From contig NZ_CP102931.1 of assembly GCF_024734665.1 (NCBI RefSeq), forward strand, positions 6,955,501 to 7,019,500: a stretch of DNA of 64,000 bases, in the 5' to 3' direction. A model generated the notes under the pieces. It was given only the letters and a program-made list of their open reading frames with translations. It had not been told where the DNA came from and searched no databases. The position numbers and the translations under genes are program-made. The DNA comes from Variovorax paradoxus (lineage in GTDB: Bacteria > Pseudomonadota > Gammaproteobacteria > Burkholderiales > Burkholderiaceae_C). Position 1 is the first letter of the stretch. Every line of letters starts with the position of its first letter. Positions 19,568 to 27,971 of this stretch are shown one piece after another.

Positions 19568-20659
19568 ATGAGCAGCTACAGCATTGCCACCATTCCCGGC
19601 GACGGCATCGGCAAGGAAGTGATCCCGGCGGGGCGCCAGGTGATGGAAGCGCTGGCCGCGGCCTCCGGTGGCGCGCTGCATTTCAGCTTCGAAGACTTCG
19701 GCTGGGGCGGCGACTGGTACCGCGCGCACGGCGAGATGATGCCGGCCGACGGCCTCGACGCACTGCGCAAGAAAGACGCAATTCTTTTCGGCTCCGCTGG
19801 CGATCCGCACATTCCCGACCACATCACGCTCTGGGGCCTGCGCCTGAAGATCTGCCAGGGCTTCGACCAGTACGCCAACGTGCGGCCCACGCGCATCCTG
19901 CCGGGCATCGACGGGCCGCTCAAGCGCTGCGCGCCGGGTCAGCTCGACTGGGTGATCGTGCGCGAGAACTCCGAGGGCGAGTACGCCGGCGTCGGCGGCC
20001 GCGTGCACCAGGGCCACCCCATCGAAGCCGCCACCGACGTGAGCATGATGACCCGCGCGGGCGTCGAACGCATCATGCGTTTCGCCTTCAGGCTGGCCCG
20101 CTCGCGGCCGCGCAAGCTGCTCACCGTGGTCACCAAGAGCAACGCGCAGCGCCACGCGATGGTGATGTGGGACGAGATCGCGCTGCAGATCTCGAAGGAG
20201 TTCCCCGACGTGACATGGGACAAGGAACTGGTCGACGCCTGCACCGCGCGCATGGTCAACCGCCCGGCCTCGCTCGACACCATCGTCGCCACCAACCTGC
20301 ACGCCGACATCCTCAGCGACCTCGCGGCGGCGCTGGCGGGCAGCCTGGGCATCGCGCCCACCGGCAACATCGACCCGGAGCGGCGCTATCCGTCGATGTT
20401 CGAGCCCATCCACGGTTCGGCCTTCGACATCATGGGCAAGGGGCTGGCCAATCCGGTCGGCACCTTCTGGTCGGTGGTGATGCTGCTCGAGCACCTGGGC
20501 GAGGCCGAGGCCGCGCGCCGCGTGATGGCTGCGGTGGAGCACGTCACGGCCAACCCGTCGCTGCACACCCGCGACCTGGGCGGCAGCGCGACCACGGAGC
20601 AGGTGACGCGCGCGGTATGCGCGCACATTGCCGGCGAGGCCGTGCGGCTTGCGGCCTGA
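19568..20659 (+). CDS. ttuC: Tartrate dehydrogenase/decarboxylase family protein
   Basis: A 363-residue NAD- and metal-dependent beta-decarboxylating dehydrogenase of the isocitrate/isopropylmalate family. It starts MSSYSIATIPGDGIGKEVIP at 19568 with an AAGGA site; the frame is open a little further upstream. Features are GSAGDPHIPDHITLWGLRLK (tartrate-dehydrogenase-type substrate loop), RENSEGEYAGVGGR and the Asp-rich metal region TNLHADILSDLAA. It can oxidise tartrate and decarboxylate D-malate; D-malate dehydrogenase is the main alternative. It is followed at 20732 by a Bug binding protein, suggesting uptake and use of a C4 hydroxy acid under the divergent LysR. Confidence 0.9.
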   Translation: MSSYSIATIPGDGIGKEVIPAGRQVMEALAAASGGALHFSFEDFGWGGDWYRAHGEMMPADGLDALRKKDAILFGSAGDPHIPDHITLWGLRLKICQGFDQYANVRPTRILPGIDGPLKRCAPGQLDWVIVRENSEGEYAGVGGRVHQGHPIEAATDVSMMTRAGVERIMRFAFRLARSRPRKLLTVVTKSNAQRHAMVMWDEIALQISKEFPDVTWDKELVDACTARMVNRPASLDTIVATNLHADILSDLAAALAGSLGIAPTGNIDPERRYPSMFEPIHGSAFDIMGKGLANPVGTFWSVVMLLEHLGEAEAARRVMAAVEHVTANPSLHTRDLGGSATTEQVTRAVCAHIAGEAVRLAA

Positions 20660-20731
20660 CCGATTCGAGCGACACGACGGTATCCGCGCGCCTCGATGCG
20701 CGCATCACAACAGCGAGCCGGAGACAAAACC

Positions 20732-21742
20732 ATGACAGCAGCTTCCTTCCCCCAGCGCCACCGGCGCACGGTGCTTCGGGCCGCGGCGCTCGCGCTCGGC
20801 CTCGGCGCCTCTGCGCTGGCGTTTGCGCAGCAGGCACCCGCCGGCTGGCCGACGCGGCCCATCAGCCTCGTCGTGCCCTTCCCGGCTGGCGGCACCACCG
20901 ACGTGCTGGCCCGCGCGCTGGCCGACAGGCTTTCGCAATCGCTCGGCCAGCCGGTGGTGGTCGAGAGCAAGCCCGGCGCCGGCGCCACGCTCGGCGCCGA
21001 CTACGTGGCCAAGGCCAAGCCCGACGGCTACACGCTGCTCATGGGCGCGGTGCACCACACCATCGCAACCAGCGTCTACAAGAAGCTGCCCTACGACTTC
21101 CAGAAAGACCTGGCGCCGATCACCGTCGTGGCCATGGTGCCCAACGTGCTGGTCATCAACGCCGCCAACACGCCCGCGAAGAACGTGGCCGAACTGGTTG
21201 CGTTCGCCAAGGCCTCGCCCGGCAAGCTGGCCTACGGCTCCAATGGCAACGGCACGGCGCAGCACCTGATCGGCACGCAGTTCCAGTCCAGCACCGGCAC
21301 CACGCTGCTGCACGTGCCCTACAAGGGCAGCGGCCCGCTCACCACCGACCTGCTCGGCGGGCAGGTGGCGATGTCCTTCGACACCATCACGCCGGTGCTG
21401 CAGCACATCAAGGGCGGCAAGCTGCGCGCGCTGGCCGTGACCACCGCGCGCCGCTCGTCGGTGCTGCCGGACGTACCGACGCTGGAGGAAGCGGGGCTCA
21501 AGGGCTTCGACATCGGCACCTGGTTCGGCGTGCTTGCGCCGGCAGCCACGCCGAAGGAGATCGTTGCGCGCCTCAACGCCGAGATGGTGAAGATCATCCA
21601 CTCGCCCGATTTCGCGCAGCGCATGCAGGCCATCGGCGCCGAGCCGCTGGGCGGCACGCAGGAAGAAATGGCGCGGCAGATTCGGGAAGAGACGGCCAAG
21701 TTCGCGAAGCTGGTGAAAGAGGGGGGCGTGGTGATCGACTAG
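20732..21742 (+). CDS. Bug/TctC-family periplasmic solute-binding protein
   Basis: A 336-residue protein with an N-terminal signal peptide (cleaved near SALAFAQQ) and the Bug-family pattern: WPTRPISLVVPFPAGGTTD, then LGADYVAKAKPDGYTLLMG and PYKGSGPLTTDLLGGQV. Bug proteins bind carboxylates in the periplasm, for tripartite TctABC carriers or as orphans. No TctA/TctB gene is present here. A GGAGA site precedes the ATG at 20732. It follows the tartrate dehydrogenase gene by 72 bp, so a dicarboxylic hydroxy acid is the likely ligand, by inference. Confidence 0.92.
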   Translation: MTAASFPQRHRRTVLRAAALALGLGASALAFAQQAPAGWPTRPISLVVPFPAGGTTDVLARALADRLSQSLGQPVVVESKPGAGATLGADYVAKAKPDGYTLLMGAVHHTIATSVYKKLPYDFQKDLAPITVVAMVPNVLVINAANTPAKNVAELVAFAKASPGKLAYGSNGNGTAQHLIGTQFQSSTGTTLLHVPYKGSGPLTTDLLGGQVAMSFDTITPVLQHIKGGKLRALAVTTARRSSVLPDVPTLEEAGLKGFDIGTWFGVLAPAATPKEIVARLNAEMVKIIHSPDFAQRMQAIGAEPLGGTQEEMARQIREETAKFAKLVKEGGVVID

Positions 21743-21836
21743 CGAGCAGTCTGTTACGGGTGTGCACACCTCGCCCGGGCGGGCGTCTTGCCAAGGTCAT
21801 AGGATCGGGGCTTCCGAATTCACCGCCATCCTGCCC

Positions 21837-22127
21837 ATGTTCATCGTCACCCTTACCTACATCCGCCCGCTCGAAGAAGTCGACGCGCTGATGGACCCGC
21901 ACATGGTCTGGTTGAGGAAGCACTATGAAAGCGGGCTGTTCGTGGCTTCGGGCCGCCAGGTGCCGCGCACGGGTGGCGTGATCCTCGCCCGTTCGGGCGA
22001 CCGCGAAGGGCTGGAGGCCGTGCTGGCGCGCGACCCGTTCGTGCAGGGCGGCGTGGCGCGCGCCGACGTGACCGAGTTCGTGCCGAGCATGACGGCCCCC
22101 AGCATCGAGGTTCTGAAGACGTTCTGA
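21837..22127 (+). CDS. YciI-like protein
   Basis: A 96-residue YciI/YCII-superfamily protein starting MFIVTLTYIRPLEEVDALMD. The family core carries a His-Asp pair; here H22 follows D20 in MDPHMVWLRKHYESGLFVAS. Members are ferredoxin-like folds of poorly known enzyme function. The stop codon lies inside the terminator stem at 22116-22145. It stands alone between the Bug gene and the convergent pirin gene. Confidence 0.85.
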   Translation: MFIVTLTYIRPLEEVDALMDPHMVWLRKHYESGLFVASGRQVPRTGGVILARSGDREGLEAVLARDPFVQGGVARADVTEFVPSMTAPSIEVLKTF

Positions 22128-22145
22128 CGAAGAACGTCTTTTTTT
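22116..22145 (+). terminator. Intrinsic terminator overlapping the YciI stop codon
   Basis: A perfect 10-bp stem, AAGACGTTCT/AGAACGTCTT, with loop GACGA is followed by a run of T ending at 22145. The last codons and stop of the yciI-like gene form the left arm. It also separates the convergent pirin gene, which ends at 22149. Confidence 0.88.
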
Positions 22146-22148
22146 CGC

Positions 22149-23207
22149 TCAGGCTCCCGGCACTTCCTCGTGGCCGCCGGGGTGCCGCGCAAAGCGCGCG
22201 GCCTCGCGGTCGTGCACCGGCGCCGGATCGTCCCATGGCCAGCCGCCGAATTGCGTGCGGCGGTAGTCGGCCATGGTCTGGCTGATCTCGGCCTGCGTGT
22301 TCATCACGAAGGGGCCGTACTGCGCCACCGGTTCGGCGATCGGGCGGCCCTGCAGCACCAGGAACTCGCTCGTTTCACCGTCGCCGTTGACGATTTCCAC
22401 GGCCGCATCCGCGCGCAGCTCGACGGCCGCCGGGCCTTCCACGCGCTCGCCGGCAATGTGCGCCATCGCCCCCTTGAAGAAGTACAGCATGCGCCGCGTG
22501 CCTTCGCCCGTGGCGGCCGGCAGCGTCCATTGCGCGCCGGGCGTCATCTTCAGCGTCCAGATCGCCACGTCGGCGTCGGCCTGCGCGGCCCATGAATCGG
22601 GCGGCGGCGCCAGCGGCTGGATCGGGTCCTGCCCGCTGGCGGCATCGCCGAGCCGGCCCGCGATCACTGCAACCTCGGTGCGGCCGCCCTTCGCGTCGTC
22701 GGAGGCGAAGCGCGGAATGGCGTCGGACCAGAACATCGTGAAGTGCGGCTCGGCCATCTTGCTCCTGGCGGGCAGGTTGAGCCAGATCTGGAACAGCTCC
22801 AGCGGGTTCGGCGCGCCGGCGTCGAGCAGCGGGAACATTTCAGAGTGCACGATGCCTTTGCCGGCCGTGAGCCACTGCACGTCGCCGCCGCCGAAGCGCG
22901 CGGTGGCGCCCAGCGAGTCGGAATGGTCGACCAGGCCTTTGCGCACGATGGTCACGGTTTCGAAGCCGCGGTGCGGGTGCGAGGGAAAGCCCGGCACCGT
23001 GTCGCCGTGGTACATGCTCCAGCCGTCCTTGCGGCTGAAGTCCTGGCCGATCTGGCGGCCGGCCAGCGAGGCCTCGGGGCCCATCTGGCCGTTGGCCTTC
23101 GGGTAGGCGTCGTCGTGGTAGACGCAGAACAGGAACGGGTCGATCGTCTGCCACGGGAAGCCGAGTGGCTTGACCTGGACGACGGGGCCCTTGTTGTTGT
23201 CGGACAT
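22149..23207 (-). CDS. Pirin family protein (first of two)
   Basis: A 352-residue bicupin of the pirin family from the ATG at 23207 (MSDNNKGPVVQVKPLGFPWQ), preceded by AAGGAAT. The N-terminal cupin carries the metal-site pattern FPSHPHRGFETVTIV and later GIVHSEMFPLLDAG. Bacterial pirins are iron-binding; some have quercetinase activity, and a role in this organism is unknown. A second pirin gene lies at 39889-40758. The tail includes a segment QTMADYRRTQFGGWPWDD often seen in pirin C-termini. It is the last gene of a reverse pair with a glyoxalase-fold gene, 165 bp away. Confidence 0.9.
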   Translation of the reverse strand: MSDNNKGPVVQVKPLGFPWQTIDPFLFCVYHDDAYPKANGQMGPEASLAGRQIGQDFSRKDGWSMYHGDTVPGFPSHPHRGFETVTIVRKGLVDHSDSLGATARFGGGDVQWLTAGKGIVHSEMFPLLDAGAPNPLELFQIWLNLPARSKMAEPHFTMFWSDAIPRFASDDAKGGRTEVAVIAGRLGDAASGQDPIQPLAPPPDSWAAQADADVAIWTLKMTPGAQWTLPAATGEGTRRMLYFFKGAMAHIAGERVEGPAAVELRADAAVEIVNGDGETSEFLVLQGRPIAEPVAQYGPFVMNTQAEISQTMADYRRTQFGGWPWDDPAPVHDREAARFARHPGGHEEVPGA

Positions 23208-23372
23208 TTCAATATTCCTTTCCATGTGGGGCGCGGCCGATGATGCCGTGCCAGTGGATGGAATATCGGGGCGCCGCCGCCTTCCGGTAGAGGCCTTCCG
23301 TGCAACAGTGAAGAGCGCGTATGGAACGATGGGCATCGCTCTTTTTCCCTTTCGGGCGTGCCTGCCGGCGCT

Positions 23373-23789
23373 TTACTGCTTCGGCATTTCGGCGTTCGGG
23401 TCCATGTACACCAGCTCCCACAGGTGGCCGTCGATGTCCTGGAAGCCGTGGCCGTACATGAAGCCGTAGTCCTTCGGCTCGCTCGGGGTGGTGCCGCCGG
23501 CGGCCTTGGCCTTGGCCACGAGCTCGTCGACTTCGGCGCGGCTCTCGCATGAAAGGCACAGCAGCACTTCGGTGCTCTTCGACGTGTCGGTGAGGCTCTT
23601 TGTGGTGAAGGTCTTGAAGAACTCCTCGACCAGCAGCATGACGTGGATGCTGTCCTTCTGGACGACCATGCACGCGGCGTTGGCGTCGGTGAACTGCGCG
23701 TTGAAGGTGTAGCCCAGCGCGGCGAAGAAGGTCTTGGTCTTCTCGAGGTTCTTGACGGGGAGGTTCACGAAGATCTGCTTGGTGGCCAT
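23373..23789 (-). CDS. VOC/glyoxalase-fold protein
   Basis: A 138-residue vicinal-oxygen-chelate fold protein: MATKQIFVNLPVKNLEKTKT, then FFAALGYTFN, and a closing FQDIDGHLWELVYMDPNAEM. The HLWE segment carries the usual late metal ligand glutamate. The AGGACG site before the ATG at 23789 supports this start over a longer low-quality frame. Members include bleomycin-resistance and extradiol-dioxygenase relatives; the substrate is unknown. Its upstream region, 59 bp away, has a 10-bp inverted repeat (23848-23886) at the border of the A/T-richer block. Confidence 0.85.
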   Translation of the reverse strand: MATKQIFVNLPVKNLEKTKTFFAALGYTFNAQFTDANAACMVVQKDSIHVMLLVEEFFKTFTTKSLTDTSKSTEVLLCLSCESRAEVDELVAKAKAAGGTTPSEPKDYGFMYGHGFQDIDGHLWELVYMDPNAEMPKQ

Positions 23790-23847
23790 GGTGTCGTCCT
23801 GTATCGGTGGATGGATGGATGTGGAGGCATTTCGCGGCGCCTTGTGT

Positions 23848-23886
23848 ACGCCGTCCACAAAAGATACCAAAGAAAATGGACGGCGT
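23848..23886. repeat. Inverted repeat at the edge of the A/T-rich block
   Basis: The arms ACGCCGTCCA (23848-23857) and TGGACGGCGT (23877-23886) are perfect complements around a 19-bp A-rich spacer. It lies upstream of the glyoxalase-fold gene and could be its operator or a junction mark of the block starting about here. There is no T-run, so it is not an intrinsic terminator. Confidence 0.5.
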
Positions 23887-24014
23887 CCACATATTTTCTC
23901 GGACGTGCAGCTAGGAGGCATTTTTCGGCAGAAATTTCACGACAGCCAAACCCTGCCGCTTGCGGCCCCTGAAATGCGTTGCATCCAAATGAGATCAGAT
24001 CGTCAGGCACGAAG

Positions 24015-24039
24015 TTTGCATCAGAAAAAACTATGCAAA
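24015..24039. promoter_or_regulatory. Inverted repeat upstream of LysR gene
   Basis: TTTGCAT-N11-ATGCAAA ends 26 bp before the LysR start at 24065, with a further ATGC-GTT-GCAT palindrome at 23974-23984. The position suits autoregulation, but no half-site matches the palindrome at 25369-25385. Confidence 0.4.
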
Positions 24040-24064
24040 GGCGTGACCAAGAAGGGTGATTTCT

Positions 24065-25030
24065 ATGAGTCAATTAACGGCGCGTTTCACCTTAAGGCAA
24101 ATTAAGTACTTTGTTGCCGTGGTGGAAGAGGACAGCATCGTCGAAGCTGCGCGGAAGCTTCACATCTCTCAGCCATCCATCTCCGTTGCCATAAAAACAC
24201 TGGAAGAAATACTGGATCAACAGCTGTTGATCCGGCATCACGCACAGGGTGTCTCGCTTACATCCAACGGGCGCAGAGTTTATGAACAGGCCAAGCATCT
24301 ATTGCAGCTTTCTCACGATCTGGAGCAAAACTCAAACGCCGAATGGAACCTGATATCCGGAACCATTGCCTTGGGCTGCTTTGAATCCATGGCTCCGCTG
24401 TACATGCCAAAGTTGATTGCCGGATTCAAGGGTGTCTATCCGCAGATCAATATCCAGCTGCACGATGGCGAACAGCACGAACTGATGCAGGGATTGCATC
24501 GAGGGCGATTTGATCTGGCATTCTTATACGATCTGGAGCTGGGCAATTCGATATACAAGGAGGAATTGAATGCACCGCATAAACCTTATGCGCTGCTCCC
24601 GGTTGACCATCGATTGGCAAGAAAAAAATCAGTGACATTGGAAGATTTGAGCATCGAGCCAATGATCCTGCTGGACGTCGTGCCAAGTCGAAACTACTTC
24701 ATCGACATTTTCAAAAACCGGGGATTCCATCCAACCGTTGCGTATAGCTCGCCGTCGATCGAGATGGTCCGCTGCATGGTAGGTCGAGGTCTGGGATTTT
24801 CGTTGCTGGTCACTCGCCCGTGCACCGAAAGCACATACGACGGAAAGCAACTGGTTCAGTTGGATATAGAAGATGAAATGCCTGCTTCCACGTTGATCAT
24901 GGCATATCTGAAAAATAACCAGCCCTCGCCGGCAACAAGGCTGTTCATGGACTATTGCCGCAGCGTGGATTTGACCCCGCCATCACAAATCTCGCGGCAA
25001 GTCAGTTCGGATATCGAATCATGCCAATGA
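24065..25030 (+). CDS. LysR-family regulator of the A/T-richer catabolic block
   Basis: A 321-residue LysR regulator starting MSQLTARFTLRQIKYFVAVV, with AAGGG upstream; a GTG three codons earlier is less likely. The helix-turn-helix is IVEAARKLHISQPSISVAIK. The effector domain resembles regulators of aromatic or amine use (CynR/BenM-like group), without a firm subgroup. Codons are visibly A/T-richer than in flanking genes. It is the first gene of the block and has the same direction as the operon starting at 25510, separated by 479 bp. It likely controls that operon. Confidence 0.9.
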   Translation: MSQLTARFTLRQIKYFVAVVEEDSIVEAARKLHISQPSISVAIKTLEEILDQQLLIRHHAQGVSLTSNGRRVYEQAKHLLQLSHDLEQNSNAEWNLISGTIALGCFESMAPLYMPKLIAGFKGVYPQINIQLHDGEQHELMQGLHRGRFDLAFLYDLELGNSIYKEELNAPHKPYALLPVDHRLARKKSVTLEDLSIEPMILLDVVPSRNYFIDIFKNRGFHPTVAYSSPSIEMVRCMVGRGLGFSLLVTRPCTESTYDGKQLVQLDIEDEMPASTLIMAYLKNNQPSPATRLFMDYCRSVDLTPPSQISRQVSSDIESCQ

Positions 25031-25509
25031 CCCCCTCGCAGGTCGTTTATTGATCGCACCAAGGGCAAGCACCTTGAGCCATTGCTAGGGGCCAGCAGCA
25101 CATACCCCACTCGCGCGCGTCCCAGCGCGCAGTCGCCCCTCCAGCCGGATCAGCTCACCGAGCCGGCAGTCCAGACCGCACAGACCAGTCCACTCCGCGC
25201 AAGGGCAGGTCGACAAAGTCCATTGGCAAATCTCAGACGACGCCAACGACAAATAAACAAGCTGAACCCGTTCGCACCAGAACCGTGAAACCGCACCATC
25301 ATGGAATATTTAAAACCAAAAAGAGGCGCATTCAGGCCCATAACTCAGGATTTTCGACCAGATGTTTGTATAGGGCACGCCTATATAAGACTTAGGTATT
25401 TGATAGTTGACCCGATGCAAGGCCGAGCCAGATACTCAAGTCGTCTTGCAAAGCCCTGTCATCGACTTTTCCAACCCACCTTTAATTGCTATTGCTGCGA
25501 AAAGTAAAT
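25031..25509. other. 479-bp spacer between LysR gene and ABC operon, no gene seen
   Basis: No convincing coding frame was found. The only clear signal is the palindrome at 25369-25385, and the last ~200 bp are A/T-rich, as expected for a promoter region. The first 250 bp are mixed sequence with no repeat or RNA structure that I recognise. Confidence 0.6.
25369..25385. promoter_or_regulatory. LysR-type operator candidate before the ABC importer
   Basis: TATAGG-GCACG-CCTATA is a perfect 17-bp palindrome containing ATAG-N7-CTAT, the T-N11-A shape of LysR sites. It lies 125 bp before the importer start and downstream of the LysR gene. It is the likely control site of the eight-gene block. Confidence 0.5.
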
Positions 25510-27030
25510 ATGACATTTGATTGGCAATACATGTTCAGCCTGTTAAGGCTGCAGGATTTCTGGCTGGCGACGCTGACTGTCATAAAGCTCAGTATTTGCA
25601 CCTGGGTCGTGAGTGTCGTTTTCGGATTTGTTCTGGCACTTGCAAAGCAGTCTTCGAAGCCGTTGATCAGCCTGCCTGCGCGTTGCTATATCTGGTTGTT
25701 TCGCAGTCTGCCCCTGCTGGTGTTGTTGATCTTCACTTACAACCTGCCTCAAGCGTTTCCGTCCAGTCAGGTTGTTCTCAATGATCCATTCTGGGCCGGC
25801 TTTATTGCCTTGGTGATTTGCGAAACCGCATACATCGCAGAAATTCACCGCGGCGGTCTGCTTTCGATTCCCAAGGGCCAGTACGAAGCTGCCATTGCGC
25901 TGGGGCTGCGATTCATGGGAATTCAATACAGGGTGGTGGTACCTCAAGCCATTCGCGTGGCCCTCCCGTCATTGACCAACGAGTTCATCTCGATCGTCAA
26001 ACTCAGTTCCCTGGTATCCGTCATTTCGTTGACGGAAATTCTGATGGTCGGCCAACGCCTTTATTCGCAGAATTTCCTGGTGATGGAAACCATGACAGCA
26101 GTTGCGATTTACTACGTCTTGATTGTGACGGTATTTGATTTTGTCCTGAAAAGACTGGAACATTTTCTGGACGTTACCAAGCGCAAAGTGGCAAGGACGC
26201 CTGATGAGGATGTATTCGAGAAAGCCAGGAACAGTGCGACGCAATCTCGCCGTCCACAGACCAGCTCGAACATCCCGGCACTCGAAGCATTCAGACTGCA
26301 CAAGGCTTACAACAATGTCGAGGTTCTGGGCGCAGTCAACCTGAAAGTTGAGCAAGGGCAAGTCGTATCCGTGATCGGCCCTTCCGGCTCCGGAAAAACC
26401 ACGCTGATTCGCCTTCTCAATGGTTTGGAAAAACTCGACAACGGCGATATCAAGATCAATGGTGAACCGTTTATTCATCTGAGCAGGCAGGGTGCTCAGA
26501 AGCCCAGGCTGATCGAGGATCTCAAGCACCGCTTGGACATCGGAATGGTTTTCCAGAGTTTCAACCTGTTCCCGCATCTCACGGTATTGAATAACCTGCT
26601 TTTGGCGCCGCGTTATCACGGCACTGCGCCAATCTCCGATCTGAAGCAGCAAGCATACGAATTACTGCTGAAAGTCGGCATGCTCGAGCATGTCTTCAAA
26701 TACCCCCATCAGCTGTCCGGGGGGCAACAGCAACGCGTGGCAATTGCCCGGGCACTGATGATGCGCCCTCAAATCATGCTGTTCGATGAGCCGACCTCGG
26801 CATTGGATCCGGAGAAAGTCACCGAAGTGCTTCAAGTCATCGAAACGCTTGCCAGCGAGGGCATCACCATGGTGATCGTCACACACGAAATGAATTTCGC
26901 GTTCAAGGTGTCGGACCGGATTGTATTCATGGAAAAAGGACGCGTGGTTTGCGATGACACGCCCGAAGTTTTCAGAAGTGGAAAAAATGCACGTGTTGAA
27001 GCGTTCCTGAAAGACGTTTCATTGGCATGA
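25510..27030 (+). CDS. Fused permease-ATPase of amino-acid ABC importer
   Basis: A 506-residue single-chain fusion. Residues about 1-225 are a HisM/GlnP-type permease with about five transmembrane helices and the EAA loop (EAAIALGLRFMGIQYRVVVP). After a short linker (about 225-260) comes a GlnQ-type ATPase with Walker A GPSGSGKT (about 289-296), Q-loop VFQSFNLFPHLTVL, signature LSGGQQQRVAIAR (about 402) and Walker B LFDEPTSALD. The ATG at 25510 (MTFDWQYMFS) is preferred over a TTG at 25486. A polar amino acid or similar is the expected cargo, delivered by the binding protein at 27972. The two domains are usually separate genes, and only one permease is encoded, so it may work as a homodimer. 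Confidence 0.92.
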   Translation: MTFDWQYMFSLLRLQDFWLATLTVIKLSICTWVVSVVFGFVLALAKQSSKPLISLPARCYIWLFRSLPLLVLLIFTYNLPQAFPSSQVVLNDPFWAGFIALVICETAYIAEIHRGGLLSIPKGQYEAAIALGLRFMGIQYRVVVPQAIRVALPSLTNEFISIVKLSSLVSVISLTEILMVGQRLYSQNFLVMETMTAVAIYYVLIVTVFDFVLKRLEHFLDVTKRKVARTPDEDVFEKARNSATQSRRPQTSSNIPALEAFRLHKAYNNVEVLGAVNLKVEQGQVVSVIGPSGSGKTTLIRLLNGLEKLDNGDIKINGEPFIHLSRQGAQKPRLIEDLKHRLDIGMVFQSFNLFPHLTVLNNLLLAPRYHGTAPISDLKQQAYELLLKVGMLEHVFKYPHQLSGGQQQRVAIARALMMRPQIMLFDEPTSALDPEKVTEVLQVIETLASEGITMVIVTHEMNFAFKVSDRIVFMEKGRVVCDDTPEVFRSGKNARVEAFLKDVSLA

Positions 27031-27072
27031 ATATTTGCGATGTGTCAATTTATATTTTCCGAAGGAATTGAA

Positions 27073-27945
27073 ATGATCGAGCAGTGGCAAATTGACAAAT
27101 ACCACGAAGAAGGTGTGCTGGTTGTGGAAGGGGTCCTGTCTCCCGAAGAAGTCAAATCGTTGAACGACGATTTCGAACAATGGGTTGAAGAAAGCCGCGC
27201 CAGGACCGCGCCATGGGGTGAAACGCAGGATGGGCGCCCGCGATTCGACATCGAAGATGACCATCGGGCGGACCATCCGTCGCTCCGGCGCGTCAATTCA
27301 CCCACCGAGATTTCGGCGGCCTACAAGAAGATTGCGCTGGAATCCCGCATGGCCGCCATTGCGGCCCAGTTGATCGGTGGCTCGGGGGCGCGCTTTCACC
27401 ACAGCAAGATCAATTCGAAACTGCCTCACACCAAGACCGTGGTGAAGTGGCATCAGGACTTTCCCTTCACGCCGCACAGCAACGACGATCTGGTCACGGC
27501 GCTGCTGATGGTGAGCGATGTCACACCCGAAAACGGACCTCTGCAGGTTGCAACCGGCAGCCATAAAGGGCCGCTCTGGTCGCATTGGCAAAACAACCGA
27601 TTCACAGGAACGGTTGAAAACGCTGTGGTGGATGAACATTGCCAGGATCCGGTGTCATGTTATGCGCCGTCGGGCTCCGTATGTTTCATGCACACGCGTC
27701 TGTTGCACGCGTCGAGCCCCAATAACACCGAGCTTCCCCGCACGCTGTTCATCAGTGTCTATGCGGCAGAGGATGCCTTGCCGTTTTGCGAGAGCCCATT
27801 GCCCAGCGTGCACGCCGGACTCATGGTCGCAGGACAGGAGAGCGGGCTGGTTCGAAGTACGGTGAATGAATTGCGCTTGCCGCAAAAACCGCGCGGCGCA
27901 TCGTTTTTTCTGCAACAAGCCGGCACTGACACCGCGGCTGCCTAA
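27073..27945 (+). CDS. Phytanoyl-CoA dioxygenase (PhyH) family oxygenase
   Basis: A 290-residue non-heme Fe(II)/2-oxoglutarate oxygenase. The iron ligands are H127 and D129 in VVKWHQDFPF and the distal H212 in LLHASSPNN. R223 in PRTLF suits 2-oxoglutarate binding. The ATG at 27073 follows GAAGGAA. Family members hydroxylate ectoine, phosphonates and phytanoyl-CoA, so the substrate cannot be named from sequence. It sits 42 bp after the importer and 26 bp before the importer's binding-protein gene, which ties it to the imported compound. The N-terminal DGRPRFDIEDDHRADHP region is polar and may shape the substrate pocket. Confidence 0.9.
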   Translation: MIEQWQIDKYHEEGVLVVEGVLSPEEVKSLNDDFEQWVEESRARTAPWGETQDGRPRFDIEDDHRADHPSLRRVNSPTEISAAYKKIALESRMAAIAAQLIGGSGARFHHSKINSKLPHTKTVVKWHQDFPFTPHSNDDLVTALLMVSDVTPENGPLQVATGSHKGPLWSHWQNNRFTGTVENAVVDEHCQDPVSCYAPSGSVCFMHTRLLHASSPNNTELPRTLFISVYAAEDALPFCESPLPSVHAGLMVAGQESGLVRSTVNELRLPQKPRGASFFLQQAGTDTAAA

Positions 27946-27971
27946 TTCCTCAACTCGGAAGTTTTACCATC

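Noticed and set aside
19531..21891. A 786-codon frame overlapping tartrate dehydrogenase and the Bug gene in another frame
   Set aside because: It spans two unrelated genes and is highly Arg/His-rich; the genes in the other frame have full family motifs and good start sites.
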